Shown here: positions 29,942 through 39,747 of the stretch, piece by piece
Layout: each line of letters begins with the position of its first letter
How positions within the stretch are numbered: the stretch's first letter is position 1
DNA from: Mycolicibacterium rufum
Lineage (GTDB): Bacteria > Actinomycetota > Actinomycetes > Mycobacteriales > Mycobacteriaceae
Reading direction: 5' to 3'
Assembly (NCBI RefSeq): GCF_022374875.2
Contig: NZ_CP092427.2
Coordinates: forward strand, 1,798,001 to 1,862,000
Length of the DNA stretch: 64,000 nucleotides
Translations under genes and position numbers: made by a program
The notes under the pieces: model-generated
Database searches by the model: none
What the model was told of the DNA's origin: nothing
The model's input: only the letters and a program-made list of their open reading frames with translations

Positions 29942-30199
29942 ATGAAGACGATGAGCCGACTGGTTCGCCACCCCCACCCGGCCTCTCCGACCTATGTGCT
30001 CACCGACCGGCTGCACCGCGAGCGAACCGTGTGCGTCACCGCCGACGAGATCATCGCGACGGTGTCGACGTGGCTCGCCACGCTGGGCGTGCAGACCCCT
30101 CTGGTCGAGGAACTCTGCCGCACGGTCCGTGACGGCGCCAGGGCCGAGGCCCACGCGATCGCCGACACACTGTCGTTGGACGTGACGGTGGCGGCCTGA
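29942..30199 (+). CDS. Small protein of unknown function
   Basis: 85 residues, not recognised. Soluble; two cysteines (TVCVTADE and ELCRTVRDG), helical C-terminal half (ARAEAHAIADTL). GAGGAG six bases before the ATG makes the start firm. It is convergent with the SRPBCC gene (three bases between stops) and follows the ANTAR gene; a weak DosR-like box lies upstream. Confidence 0.7.
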   Translation: MKTMSRLVRHPHPASPTYVLTDRLHRERTVCVTADEIIATVSTWLATLGVQTPLVEELCRTVRDGARAEAHAIADTLSLDVTVAA

Positions 30200-30202
30200 C
30201 CG

Positions 30203-30880
30203 TCAGCTGACGCCGTGCAACCGAGCGCTGGCGGTCGCGGCCGACGCCTCGGCCTGCCGCTGCCGTTCGGCGCGCCGCTTGATCCCGATCAGCATGCCGC
30301 GCGTGACCAGGGCCCGCGCCGGCCCCACCAGCTCGGCGAACACCACCTCCCCCGGATGACGCAGCGCCAACCGGGATCTGACCAGCAGGCGGCACTGATC
30401 GTCGCCGCGCGGAACGAGGTGGAACGACCACACCACGTCCCAGGCCCGGCGCGCCGAATCCGCGCGCAGCACGATGGTGCGCCCCTGCTCGATGTCGACG
30501 ACGCGCAGCGCGATCCCCTCGGCGAGGCCGAGCCAATGCTTCGGCACCAAGCGGACCGTGTCGCCGACTGCGAGGTGCTGCCACTCCGGATGCACCGCAT
30601 CGGCGTTGCGGTACTGGAGGCCAACGAGATTCTCCATCCGCTCGAAACTGTAGAGGCCGCCGCGGTTCTGGCCCATCTGCACCAGCCAGGGCCATACCTG
30701 CCCGGCCGGGACGTCGATCGACACCCCCTCGGTGGCCTGCAGCATCGGCGCCCTCACCAGCTCGTCACCCGGCAGGGAGTCCCCGGATTCCGCTTTCGTC
30801 GTCCCCCAGTCGCGAAAGTAGCGGCGGGCCGCGTAGAGCATCCCGGCTGCGGCGAGTGTCGTCACCAGTCTGTGGGTCAT
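30203..30880 (-). CDS. SRPBCC-superfamily protein with N-terminal hydrophobic segment (copy 1)
   Basis: 225 residues; a START/Bet v1-like lipid or ligand-binding fold (SIDVPAGQVWPWLVQMGQNRGGLYSFERMENL; later WSFHLVPRGDDQCRLLVRSR). The N-terminus has a short hydrophobic stretch (LVTTLAAAGMLYAARRYF), perhaps a membrane anchor. Paralogue of the gene at 31441 (shared GDELV...P, VW.WLVQ.G..RGG.YS). The start is one to zero bases after a predicted transcription start (-10 CACGCT) with a DosR-like box at -43.5. Confidence 0.8.
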   Translation of the reverse strand: MTHRLVTTLAAAGMLYAARRYFRDWGTTKAESGDSLPGDELVRAPMLQATEGVSIDVPAGQVWPWLVQMGQNRGGLYSFERMENLVGLQYRNADAVHPEWQHLAVGDTVRLVPKHWLGLAEGIALRVVDIEQGRTIVLRADSARRAWDVVWSFHLVPRGDDQCRLLVRSRLALRHPGEVVFAELVGPARALVTRGMLIGIKRRAERQRQAEASAATASARLHGVS

Positions 30881-30886
30881 GTCATC

Positions 30887-30892
30887 AGCGTG
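30887..30892 (-). promoter_or_regulatory. Candidate -10 (CACGCT) of SRPBCC copy 1
   Basis: Minus-strand CACGCT ends six bases before the ATG at 30880, leaderless geometry; one mismatch to TANNNT. Confidence 0.3.
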
Positions 30893-30916
30893 CGCGGCTG
30901 CGCGTCGACAATGCTA

Positions 30917-30930
30917 GGGCCAGTGGTCCT
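30917..30930 (-). promoter_or_regulatory. Weak DosR-like box of SRPBCC copy 1
   Basis: Minus strand AGGACCACTGGCCC, 9 of 14 matches; centre 43.5 bases upstream of the predicted leaderless start. Confidence 0.35.
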
Positions 30931-30979
30931 CTCGCCCGTTCCGCGGGAGATGCGCCCCGGACCAACGGCCTTCCGCTGT

Positions 30980-30993
30980 GGGACTTCCGTCCC
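30980..30993 (+). promoter_or_regulatory. DosR box of hsp20 (best match in window)
   Basis: GGGACTTCCGTCCC, 12 of 14 matches to GGGACTWWAGTCCC, both halves perfect. Centre 43.5 bases before ATG 31030 (-42.5 from a start one base earlier; -10 would be the poor TCGGAT at 31017-31022). hspX/acr is the classic DosR target. Confidence 0.7.
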
Positions 30994-31029
30994 TAGTGCG
31001 TCGCCGGCCGCGGTGGTCGGATAAAGGAC

Positions 31030-31362
31030 ATGAGCGCGCTGGACATCAAGGTCGCAGACGAGATCGCCGACGGCACGTACCAACTGCACGCGGAGATCCC
31101 CGGCGTCGACCCCGCCGAAGACGTTCATGTCACGGTCAGCGACGGCGTGCTCACCATCAACGCCGAGCGCACCGAGACCACCGACGCCAACGGCCGCTCG
31201 GAGTTCAGCTACGGGTCCTTCACGCGCGCGGTGACACTGCCTGCCGGCGCCGACGAGGAATCCATCACCGCCAGCTACGACAAGGGCATCCTCACCGTCA
31301 CGGTTCCGCTGGAGGAACCCGAGACGCCCGAGAGGCATGTCGCGGTCGAGTCGGCCGGGTGA
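31030..31362 (+). CDS. Hsp20/alpha-crystallin chaperone, HspX-like, without N-terminal arm
   Basis: ATP-independent small heat-shock chaperone of 110 residues. It aligns with the crystallin domain and tail of M. tuberculosis HspX/Acr (AEIPGVDPAEDVHVTVSDG, NAERTET, SEFSYGSFTRAV, ITASYDKGILTVTVP). The ~35-residue N-terminal arm of HspX, which helps oligomerisation and substrate capture, is absent: a DosR box starts only 50 bases upstream of the ATG, leaving no room. Divergent from SRPBCC copy 1, upstream of SRPBCC copy 2. Confidence 0.9.
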   Translation: MSALDIKVADEIADGTYQLHAEIPGVDPAEDVHVTVSDGVLTINAERTETTDANGRSEFSYGSFTRAVTLPAGADEESITASYDKGILTVTVPLEEPETPERHVAVESAG

Positions 31363-31440
31363 CCTGGCTCGCGGCCCCGGGTGCGTCCCACACCCCGCCC
31401 CGGGGCCGCGGCCTCCCGCACGTGCAGAGCGGAGCACACC

Positions 31441-32124
31441 ATGGGTAAGCAGCGACCTCTTCTGGCCGATCTGATGGCGGCCGTCGGCGTCGCGGCGCTG
31501 TACCGCCGCCACGTCGCACCGTGGATGTACACCTGGGGTGCGCGTCCCGACGAGGTGCGCGCCACGTTGCCCGGTGACGACCTCGTCGCACCCGATGCGT
31601 GCCGAACCACCCGCGCCGTGACGATCGACGCCCCGCGCGGCGACGTCTGGGCGTGGCTGGTCCAACTCGGCGAGGGCCGCGGCGGGTTCTACAGCTACTC
31701 GCTGCTCGAACGCGCGGTCGGCGCCGACATCCACAACACCGACGAGATCCGCCCGGAATGGCAGCGGCTCGAGGTCGGTGACACCATCTGGCTGGCGCGT
31801 CGCTACGGTCCCTCGGCGTGCCAGATCGTCGCGGCGGTCGAGCCCGGCTCGCATCTGGTCCTCGTCTCCCCCGCCGACTACGAGCGGCTGCAACGCGGGG
31901 AGAAAGCGTCGGGGTGCTGGTCGTTCGTGCTGCGGCGAGAACAGAACTGGACCCGGCTGCTGGTGCGCGGCAGCGGCAGGCCGGTCGGGCACGCGTGGTT
32001 CGACGTCCCGCACTTCGTCATGGAGCAGAAGATGATGCGCGGTATCGCCGCGCGCGCCGAGCGCACCCGGCGCAGCCACGTCGTCGACACCATCCGTACC
32101 GAGCATCCGGCCGGGGTGGGCTGA
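31441..32124 (+). CDS. SRPBCC-superfamily protein (copy 2)
   Basis: 227 residues, paralogue of the gene at 30203: PGDDLVAPDA, TIDAPRGDVWAWLVQLGEGRGGFYSYSLLER, then a C-terminal KMMRGIAARAERTRR helix. Probably binds a hydrophobic ligand; function unknown. GGAG lies eight bases before ATG 31441. It follows hsp20 by 78 bases on the same strand and may be co-transcribed. Confidence 0.8.
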   Translation: MGKQRPLLADLMAAVGVAALYRRHVAPWMYTWGARPDEVRATLPGDDLVAPDACRTTRAVTIDAPRGDVWAWLVQLGEGRGGFYSYSLLERAVGADIHNTDEIRPEWQRLEVGDTIWLARRYGPSACQIVAAVEPGSHLVLVSPADYERLQRGEKASGCWSFVLRREQNWTRLLVRGSGRPVGHAWFDVPHFVMEQKMMRGIAARAERTRRSHVVDTIRTEHPAGVG

Positions 32125-32131
32125 ACCGATA

Positions 32132-32147
32132 CCCGCTGGACAGCGGG
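32132..32147. repeat. Inverted repeat CCCGCTG-GA-CAGCGGG before REC-TrxR gene
   Basis: Perfect 7-bp arms with a two-base centre, lying just after the SRPBCC stop and just upstream of the -10 CATAAT of the next gene. Could be an operator or part of a terminator; the two-base loop favours a DNA-binding site. Confidence 0.5.
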
Positions 32148-32149
32148 CG

Positions 32150-32155
32150 CATAAT
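32150..32155 (+). promoter_or_regulatory. -10 (CATAAT) of REC-TrxR / kinase operon
   Basis: CATAAT predicts transcription start at about 32162, two bases before ATG 32164. The preceding 50 bases hold no DosR-like box. Confidence 0.45.
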
Positions 32156-32163
32156 TGGTGTCG

Positions 32164-33828
32164 ATGACAGGCCCCGCCGCTGCTCCCCGTAAACCCGTGA
32201 TCCTGACCGTCGACGACGACCCTGCGGTCTCCCGTGCGGTCGCGCGCGATCTGCGCCGCCACTACGGCGAGAAGTTCCGCATCGTCCGCGCCGAATCGGG
32301 GCCCGACGCCCTGGAAACGCTCAACGAACTGAAGCTGCGCGGCGAGACCGTCGCGGTGTTCGTCGCCGACTACCGGATGCCCCAGATGAGTGGCATCGAG
32401 TTCCTCGAGGCGGCGATGGACATCTTCCCGATGGCGCGCCGTGTGCTGCTCACCGCCTACGCCGACACCCACGCCGCCATCGACGCGATCAACGTCGTCG
32501 ACCTGGACCACTACCTGCTCAAGCCGTGGGATCCGCCGGAGGAGAAGCTCTACCCGGTGATCGACGCGCTGATCGAGGCGTGGCGCGCCACCGGTGACCG
32601 CGCGATCCCCCACACCAAGATCATCGGCCACCCGTGGAACGCCCGGTCCTCCGAGGTTCGTGAGTTCCTCGCCCGAAATCGGTTGTACTACAGCTGGTTC
32701 CGATCCGATGAACCCAAAGGTGCGGCGCTGCTGGAAGCCGCGGGCCAGGACGGGCTGACGCTGCCGGTGGTGATCACCGAGCAGGGTGAGACGCTGATCG
32801 ACCCCACCGACGCCGAACTGGCGGCGACACTCGGCCTGACCACCACGCCGGCAGGCGACTTCTACGACCTGGTGGTCATCGGCGGCGGTCCCGCGGGGCT
32901 GGCCGCGGCGGTGTACGGCGCGTCCGAAGGCCTCAAGACCGTGCTCATCGAACGCACGGCCACCGGCGGCCAGGCCGGGCAAAGCTCGCGTATCGAAAAC
33001 TACCTCGGCTTCCCCGACGGCCTGTCCGGCGCCCAGCTCGCCGAGCGGGCCCGCCGCCAGGCCGAGAAGTTCGACGCCGAGTTGATCACCGCCGCCGAGG
33101 TCGTCGCGCTCGAGATCGACGGCAGCGCGCGCACCGTGCACCTGTCCGACGGCCGGTCGATCGGCACCCGGGCGGTCATCCTCGCGATGGGCGTGGAGTA
33201 CCGCCAGCTTCCCGCCGAAGGATGCGCGGACCTGACCGGGGCCGGGGTGTACTACGGCGCGACGACGTCGGTGGCGTCGGAATGCGACGACGACGAGGTC
33301 TACGTCATCGGCGGCGCGAACTCGGCCGGTCAGGCGGCGATGTACCTGTCGCGCACCGCGAAATCGGTGACCCTGGTGATCCGGCGCACGCTCGAGGACT
33401 CCATGTCGCACTACCTGATCCAGCAGATCCGGGCGCGCGACAACATCAATGAGATGCCCAACACCGTCGTGCACGCGGTCAAGGGCGACGGCCACCTCGA
33501 GGGCATCTGCCTGGAGCACACCGACACCGGTGAGCGCGAAGAGTTCTCGTGCGGGCGGATGTTCATCTTCATCGGCGCCGAGCCCCGCACCGAATGGCTC
33601 GACGGCGTGGTGGTCCGCGACGACCACGGCTTCATCGTCGCCGGACCCGACCTGCGGGACATCAGCGGCTGGACGCTGGAGCGTCCGCCGCACCACCTCG
33701 AGACCAGCGTGCCCGGGGTGTTCGTCGCCGGCGACGTCCGCGCCGAGTCCGCCAAGCGGGTCGCGGCGGCCGTCGGCGAAGGGTCGATGGCCGTCATGCT
33801 CGTGCACCGCTACCTGGCCGAGACCTAG
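32164..33828 (+). CDS. Response-regulator receiver fused to thioredoxin reductase-like flavoprotein (no CxxC)
   Basis: 554 residues. Receiver domain (about 10-135: VDDDPAVSRAV, phospho-Asp in FVADYRMPQMSG, LTAYADT, LKPWDPPEE), a short glutaredoxin-like linker region (about 155-225), then an FAD/NAD(P)H oxidoreductase of thioredoxin reductase type (VVIGGGPAGLAAAVYGASEGL; VYVIGGANSAGQAAMYLS; VFVAGDVRAES). The redox CxxC of thioredoxin reductases, expected after the GAGVYYGAT segment, is missing; the nearest Cys is in SECDDDE. It may oxidise NAD(P)H without disulfide exchange. Paired with the kinase downstream, 69 bases away. Confidence 0.88.
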   Translation: MTGPAAAPRKPVILTVDDDPAVSRAVARDLRRHYGEKFRIVRAESGPDALETLNELKLRGETVAVFVADYRMPQMSGIEFLEAAMDIFPMARRVLLTAYADTHAAIDAINVVDLDHYLLKPWDPPEEKLYPVIDALIEAWRATGDRAIPHTKIIGHPWNARSSEVREFLARNRLYYSWFRSDEPKGAALLEAAGQDGLTLPVVITEQGETLIDPTDAELAATLGLTTTPAGDFYDLVVIGGGPAGLAAAVYGASEGLKTVLIERTATGGQAGQSSRIENYLGFPDGLSGAQLAERARRQAEKFDAELITAAEVVALEIDGSARTVHLSDGRSIGTRAVILAMGVEYRQLPAEGCADLTGAGVYYGATTSVASECDDDEVYVIGGANSAGQAAMYLSRTAKSVTLVIRRTLEDSMSHYLIQQIRARDNINEMPNTVVHAVKGDGHLEGICLEHTDTGEREEFSCGRMFIFIGAEPRTEWLDGVVVRDDHGFIVAGPDLRDISGWTLERPPHHLETSVPGVFVAGDVRAESAKRVAAAVGEGSMAVMLVHRYLAET

Positions 33829-33897
33829 GAATCCCACACGGAATCAACTCCGTTCTGCAGGCGTTGCACTACGTCACTGCCAAGGAAGGAAACCGAC

Positions 33898-35358
33898 ATG
33901 GGCGAGAAGTGCCTTCCCGATGAGTTGCGCACGCTGTTCCTCTTCGAGCACCTCAACGACGAGCAACTCGCCACGCTATGCGCCAACGGCCACATCGCCA
34001 CCTTCGAGCCGGGGCCCATCCACACCGAAGGCGACCCGGCCACCTGCTTCTACGTGCTGATCGATGGTGAGCTGGTGATGTCGAAGCGCTCCGGCGGTGT
34101 CGACATCGAGACCAACCGGACCTCTCAGCGCGGTGTGTACTGCGGCGCGTGGTCGGCCTACATCCCCGGCGAGGAGCACGTCTACCAGGCGTCGGTGCGG
34201 GTCACCCGGCCATCGAAGTTCTTCGTGCTCGACGCGAACGCCTTCGCCGAGTTCATGCAGAAGGAATTCCCGATGGCCGTGCACCTGCTGGAGGGCCACA
34301 TGGTCGGCGGGCTGCGGCAGCGCCAGATCCTCGGCCAGCGGGAGAAGCTGCTCGCCCTCGGTCAGCTCTCGGCAGGCCTGACCCACCAGCTCAACAACCC
34401 GGCAGGCGCGACGGCGCGCGCGGTGGCCGATCTGCGCGAAGGCGTGGGCAAGATGCGGCACAAGCTCGCGATGCTCGCCGACGGCAAGTTCACCCCGGCC
34501 GCGCTCAAGACCCTGGTGAGCATCCAGGACGAGGTCGCCGAACAGGTCGCCAAGTCGAAGTCCCAGGAGCTCACCGCGCTGGAGACCTCCGACCGCGAGG
34601 ACCAGATCGGCGACTGGCTCGAGGAGCACGGCATCGCCAGCGCCTGGGATTACGCGCCGACCTTCGTCGAGGCCGGGCTGGACGTGGACTGGCTGGAGCG
34701 GGTGGAGGCGTCCATCGAGGACGTCGACTGCTCGGCGACGCTGCCCGGCGCGATCGGCTGGCTGAAGTACACGATCGACACCGAATTGCTGATGAACCAG
34801 ATCGCCGAGGCGAGCAAGCGCATCTCGGCGCTGCTGGCCGGCGCCAAGCAGTACTCCCAGATGGACCGCGCCGAGTACCAGAGCGCCAACGTGCACGAGC
34901 TGCTGTTCAGCACGGTCAAGACGATCTTCGGCGACAAGCTCGGCAAGGACAAACCAGTCGCGCTGCACTGGGAGAAGGACACCTCGCTGCCCGAATTGCT
35001 GTGCTATCCGGGCGATCTCAACCAGGTGTGGACGAACATCATCGACAACGCGATCCAGGCGATGAACGGCCACGGCAACCTGACGATCCGGACCATGCGG
35101 GAGAACGAGACCACGGTGCGGGTGGAGATCTGCGACGACGGGCCCGGCATCCCCGAAGACATCCAGGAGCGCATCTTCACGCCGTTCTTCACCACCAAGC
35201 CGTTCGGCGAGGGCACCGGGCTGGGTCTGGACCTGGCGTGGCGCATCGTCGTGGAGAAGCACCACGGCAACCTGTCGGTGCAGTCGCAGCCCGGCGACAC
35301 CCGGTTCATCGTCTGCCTGCCGCTGGAGGCGCCTGCCCCGGCGTCGGCGACCGCGTGA
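33898..35358 (+). CDS. Cyclic-nucleotide-binding-domain sensor histidine kinase
   Basis: Soluble kinase, 486 residues: cNMP-binding domain at the N-terminus (FLFEHLNDEQLATLCANGHI; EGDPATCFYVLIDGELVMSKR), HisKA with phospho-His in LSAGLTHQLNNPAGA, HATPase (NIIDNAIQAMNGHG, CDDGPGIPEDIQERIFTPFFTT, GTGLGLDLAWRIV). Shine-Dalgarno AAGGAAGG before ATG 33898. It should phosphorylate the receiver of the preceding flavoprotein. Its TGA overlaps the GTG of the LLM oxidoreductase. Confidence 0.9.
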   Translation: MGEKCLPDELRTLFLFEHLNDEQLATLCANGHIATFEPGPIHTEGDPATCFYVLIDGELVMSKRSGGVDIETNRTSQRGVYCGAWSAYIPGEEHVYQASVRVTRPSKFFVLDANAFAEFMQKEFPMAVHLLEGHMVGGLRQRQILGQREKLLALGQLSAGLTHQLNNPAGATARAVADLREGVGKMRHKLAMLADGKFTPAALKTLVSIQDEVAEQVAKSKSQELTALETSDREDQIGDWLEEHGIASAWDYAPTFVEAGLDVDWLERVEASIEDVDCSATLPGAIGWLKYTIDTELLMNQIAEASKRISALLAGAKQYSQMDRAEYQSANVHELLFSTVKTIFGDKLGKDKPVALHWEKDTSLPELLCYPGDLNQVWTNIIDNAIQAMNGHGNLTIRTMRENETTVRVEICDDGPGIPEDIQERIFTPFFTTKPFGEGTGLGLDLAWRIVVEKHHGNLSVQSQPGDTRFIVCLPLEAPAPASATA

Positions 35359-36182
35359 AGCCCCAGCTGGGTCGGTTCGGGTCCTTCGGCCGCGGCGTCA
35401 GCCCTGCGCATGCGGCCGAGATCGAGGCGCTCGGCTACGGCGCCGTGTGGGTGGGCGGCTCGCCGCCGGCCGAGCTCGACTGGGTCGAGCCGCTGCTCGA
35501 CGCCACCACCTCCCTGCAGGTGGCCACCGGCATCGTGAACATCTGGACCGCCGCGCCCGGGCCGGTCGCCGAATCCTTCCACCGCATCCAGGCCGCACAT
35601 CCCGACCGCTTCGTGCTCGGGATCGGCGTCGGCCACCCCGAGGCGCATCAGGAGTACCGCAAACCGATCGACGCGCTCACCGAGTACCTCGACAAGCTCG
35701 ACGAGTACGGCGTGCCGCGTGACCGCCGGGTGATCGCCGCGCTCGGCCCCAAGGTGCTCCAGCTGTCCGCGGCCCGCTCGGCCGGGGCGCACCCGTACCT
35801 GACCACCCCGGAACACACCGCCCGCGCACGGGAGCTGATCGGCCCCGAGGCGTTGCTGGCGCCGGAGCACAAGGTCGTGCTGACAACGGACGCTGAGCGC
35901 GCCCGGGAGATCGGTCGCAAGGCGTTGGCCGTCTACCTCGACCTCGCGAATTACGTCAACAACTGGAAGCGCCTCGGATTCGATGGTGACGACGTCGCCA
36001 AACCGGGTAGTGACCGACTGGTGGATGCCGTGGTCGCCTACGGCACCCCCGACCAGATCGCCGCGCGCCTGACCGAACACCTCGACGCCGGCGCCGACCA
36101 TGTGCCCGTCCAGGTGCTGACCTCGCCCGACAAGGTGGTGGCGGCGCTGAGCGACCTGGCCGGACCGCTGGGACTGCGTTGA
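35355..36182 (+). CDS. LLM-class F420-dependent oxidoreductase (copy 1)
   Basis: Luciferase-like TIM-barrel oxidoreductase, 275 residues, Rv3463-like (LGYGAVWVGGSP; QVATGIVNIWTA; RFVLGIGVGHPE; YVNNWKRLGF; GTPDQIAARLTEHL). Probably uses F420 or flavin; substrate unknown. GTG 35355 overlaps the kinase stop (GTGA), hence translational coupling to the stress block, while the paralogue that follows belongs to the conserved Rv3463-rmlB-rmlC order. Confidence 0.85.
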   Translation: MKPQLGRFGSFGRGVSPAHAAEIEALGYGAVWVGGSPPAELDWVEPLLDATTSLQVATGIVNIWTAAPGPVAESFHRIQAAHPDRFVLGIGVGHPEAHQEYRKPIDALTEYLDKLDEYGVPRDRRVIAALGPKVLQLSAARSAGAHPYLTTPEHTARARELIGPEALLAPEHKVVLTTDAERAREIGRKALAVYLDLANYVNNWKRLGFDGDDVAKPGSDRLVDAVVAYGTPDQIAARLTEHLDAGADHVPVQVLTSPDKVVAALSDLAGPLGLR

Positions 36183-36201
36183 CCACGACCGAAGGGGAGC
36201 C

Positions 36202-37062
36202 ATGACCAACAGCGAAGGCCCGTCGCTCAAACCCGCCCAGGGCAGCTTCGGGGTGTGGACCGGCGCGCCGGTGACACCGGAGCAGGCCGCCGACATCGAG
36301 AAGCTGGGCTACGGCACGGTGTGGGTGGGCGCCTCGCCCGCCGCCGACCTGGCGTTCGTCGAGCCCCTCCTGGAGAAGACCGAGACCCTGCAGGTCGCCA
36401 CCGGCATCGTCAACATCTGGACCGCCGACGCGAGCGAGGTGGCCGAGTCCTACCACCGCATCGAGAAGGCGTTCCCCGGCCGGTTCCTGCTCGGCGTCGG
36501 CGTCGGCCATCCCGAGCACACCCAGCAGTACACCAAGCCCTATCAGGCGCTCGTCGACTATCTCGACGTGCTCGACAGCGCGAAGGTGCCGACCAGCCGG
36601 CGGGTGCTCGCCGCGCTCGGACCCAAGGTGCTCAAGCTGGCCGCGCAGCGCAGCGCCGGCGCCCACCCCTACCTGACCACCCCTGTGCACACCGGCCAGT
36701 CGCGCGAACTGCTGGGACCCACGGTGTTTCTGGCGCCCGAGCACAAGGTGGTGCTGACCGACGACCCGGAGAAGGCGCGCGAGGTCGGCAGGCAGACCGT
36801 CGACTTCTATCTGGGCCTGTCGAACTACGTGAACAACTGGAAGCGGCTCGGTTTCACCGACGAGGATCTGGAACGGCCCGGCAGCGACCGGTTCATCGAC
36901 GCGGTCGTCGCGTACGGCTCCCCCGACCAGATCGCCGCGCGGCTGACCGAGCACCTGCAGGCCGGTGCCGACCACGTCGCGATCCAGGTGCTCGGTGGCG
37001 GGGACGAACTGATGTCGACGCTCGAGGAGCTGGCCGGCCCGCTGGGTCTGCGCCAGAGCTGA
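36202..37062 (+). CDS. LLM-class F420-dependent oxidoreductase (copy 2, Rv3463 orthologue by position)
   Basis: 286 residues, close paralogue of the preceding gene (LGYGTVWVGASP; QVATGIVNIWTADA; RFLLGVGVGHPEH; SNYVNNWKRLGF). GGGGAG six bases before the ATG. It lies directly upstream of rmlB as Rv3463 does in M. tuberculosis. The pair looks like a local duplication. Confidence 0.87.
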   Translation: MTNSEGPSLKPAQGSFGVWTGAPVTPEQAADIEKLGYGTVWVGASPAADLAFVEPLLEKTETLQVATGIVNIWTADASEVAESYHRIEKAFPGRFLLGVGVGHPEHTQQYTKPYQALVDYLDVLDSAKVPTSRRVLAALGPKVLKLAAQRSAGAHPYLTTPVHTGQSRELLGPTVFLAPEHKVVLTDDPEKAREVGRQTVDFYLGLSNYVNNWKRLGFTDEDLERPGSDRFIDAVVAYGSPDQIAARLTEHLQAGADHVAIQVLGGGDELMSTLEELAGPLGLRQS

Positions 37063-38705
<1,643 letters not shown>

Positions 38706-39685
38706 GCGCGACGAGCACCGCACCGCAGGCGAACACGGTGAGATCGAAGGGGCCGGCCGCCGGACCGCCGGCCTGACCGCGGGCCGACCCGCGCAGGAAC
38801 GGCACGACCGCCAGGACCGCGACGGCGACCACTGCCTCCAGGGCGACGACCGTCGGGAAGTGGTGCACGGCCAACCGCAGTGTGGTGCGGTCGTCGCCGT
38901 CGGCCCGCGCCGCGCGCAGGCGCGGCAGCAGCACCCGGGTGTTGTAGGCGCCGGCGCCCAGCAGCACGCCGACGAGCACGAGCTTGAGGGTCAGGTGCCG
39001 CCCGTAGGGGGTGGTGAGCAACTGGCTCGGAGACCCGACGTGCGTCCATGCCAGCCACGCCCGCGGAGACGATCACCGCGCCGACTCACCACAGGGCCAG
39101 CACGCTGAACCGCTCCCAGGTCCGGGCCCAGTCCCCGGCGCCGGTCGGTGTGCGCCGGTGCAGCAGACCCGCGGTGGCCAACACGATCAGCCCGCCGATC
39201 CAGATCAGCGCCCCGAGCACGTGGGTGGCCGTCGGCAGCGCGCGCGTCAGGCCGCTGAGCGCGGAAGGCGCGATCGGTAGCAGCGCGCCGAGAGCACCGG
39301 CGAGGGCCGTCACCGCGGCGAGCGTCCGCGACGACCGCCGGCGCAGCGCGACCAGACCGGCGGCGGCCAGCGTGAGCGTCACGGCCTGATTCGCCGACGG
39401 CGATCGCGCGGTGCACAGCGCGGCGACGACACCGACGGCCACCACGACCGCGGCGGGCAACGCCAGCGTGCGCACCCGGGCTGCGACGGCGCCGTCGCCG
39501 GCAGCCAGGAAGGCGACGGTGATGCCGATGGCCACCGGCAGGGACGCAGCGAGAAACACCAGGACCGCGGTGAGGATCTCGATCAGCGTCGGGGCGGGAG
39601 GGACGGTGGCGGGCATGGTCCCCGACGGTAGAAAACGCGGATGAGAGCGGTGTGGGTCCCGGCTGTGAATCGCTGTGTGCGCCCC

Positions 39686-39715
39686 TTGTCAGCGCCCACA
39701 CTCCATTACTAGGAT
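39686..39715 (+). promoter_or_regulatory. SigA-type promoter of mmsA-fadE9-mmsB
   Basis: TTGTCA (39686-39691), 18-base spacer, TAGGAT (39710-39715); predicted start near 39722, leaving a leader of about 26 bases with GGAAGG before ATG 39748. Confidence 0.5.
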
Positions 39716-39747
39716 ATGCAAGTATCGACCAGTCGGAAGGCGTCACC

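Noticed and set aside
32122..32127. TGAACC, a possible SigL -35
   Set aside because: No CGT-type -10 at 15-17 bases downstream; the CATAAT box explains the promoter better.
30877..33837. A 986-codon open frame on the minus strand opposite the SRPBCC, REC-TrxR and kinase genes
   Set aside because: Antisense shadow of high-GC coding DNA: composition is His/Arg/Gly/Val rich with no domain, and the plus-strand genes are clear families.
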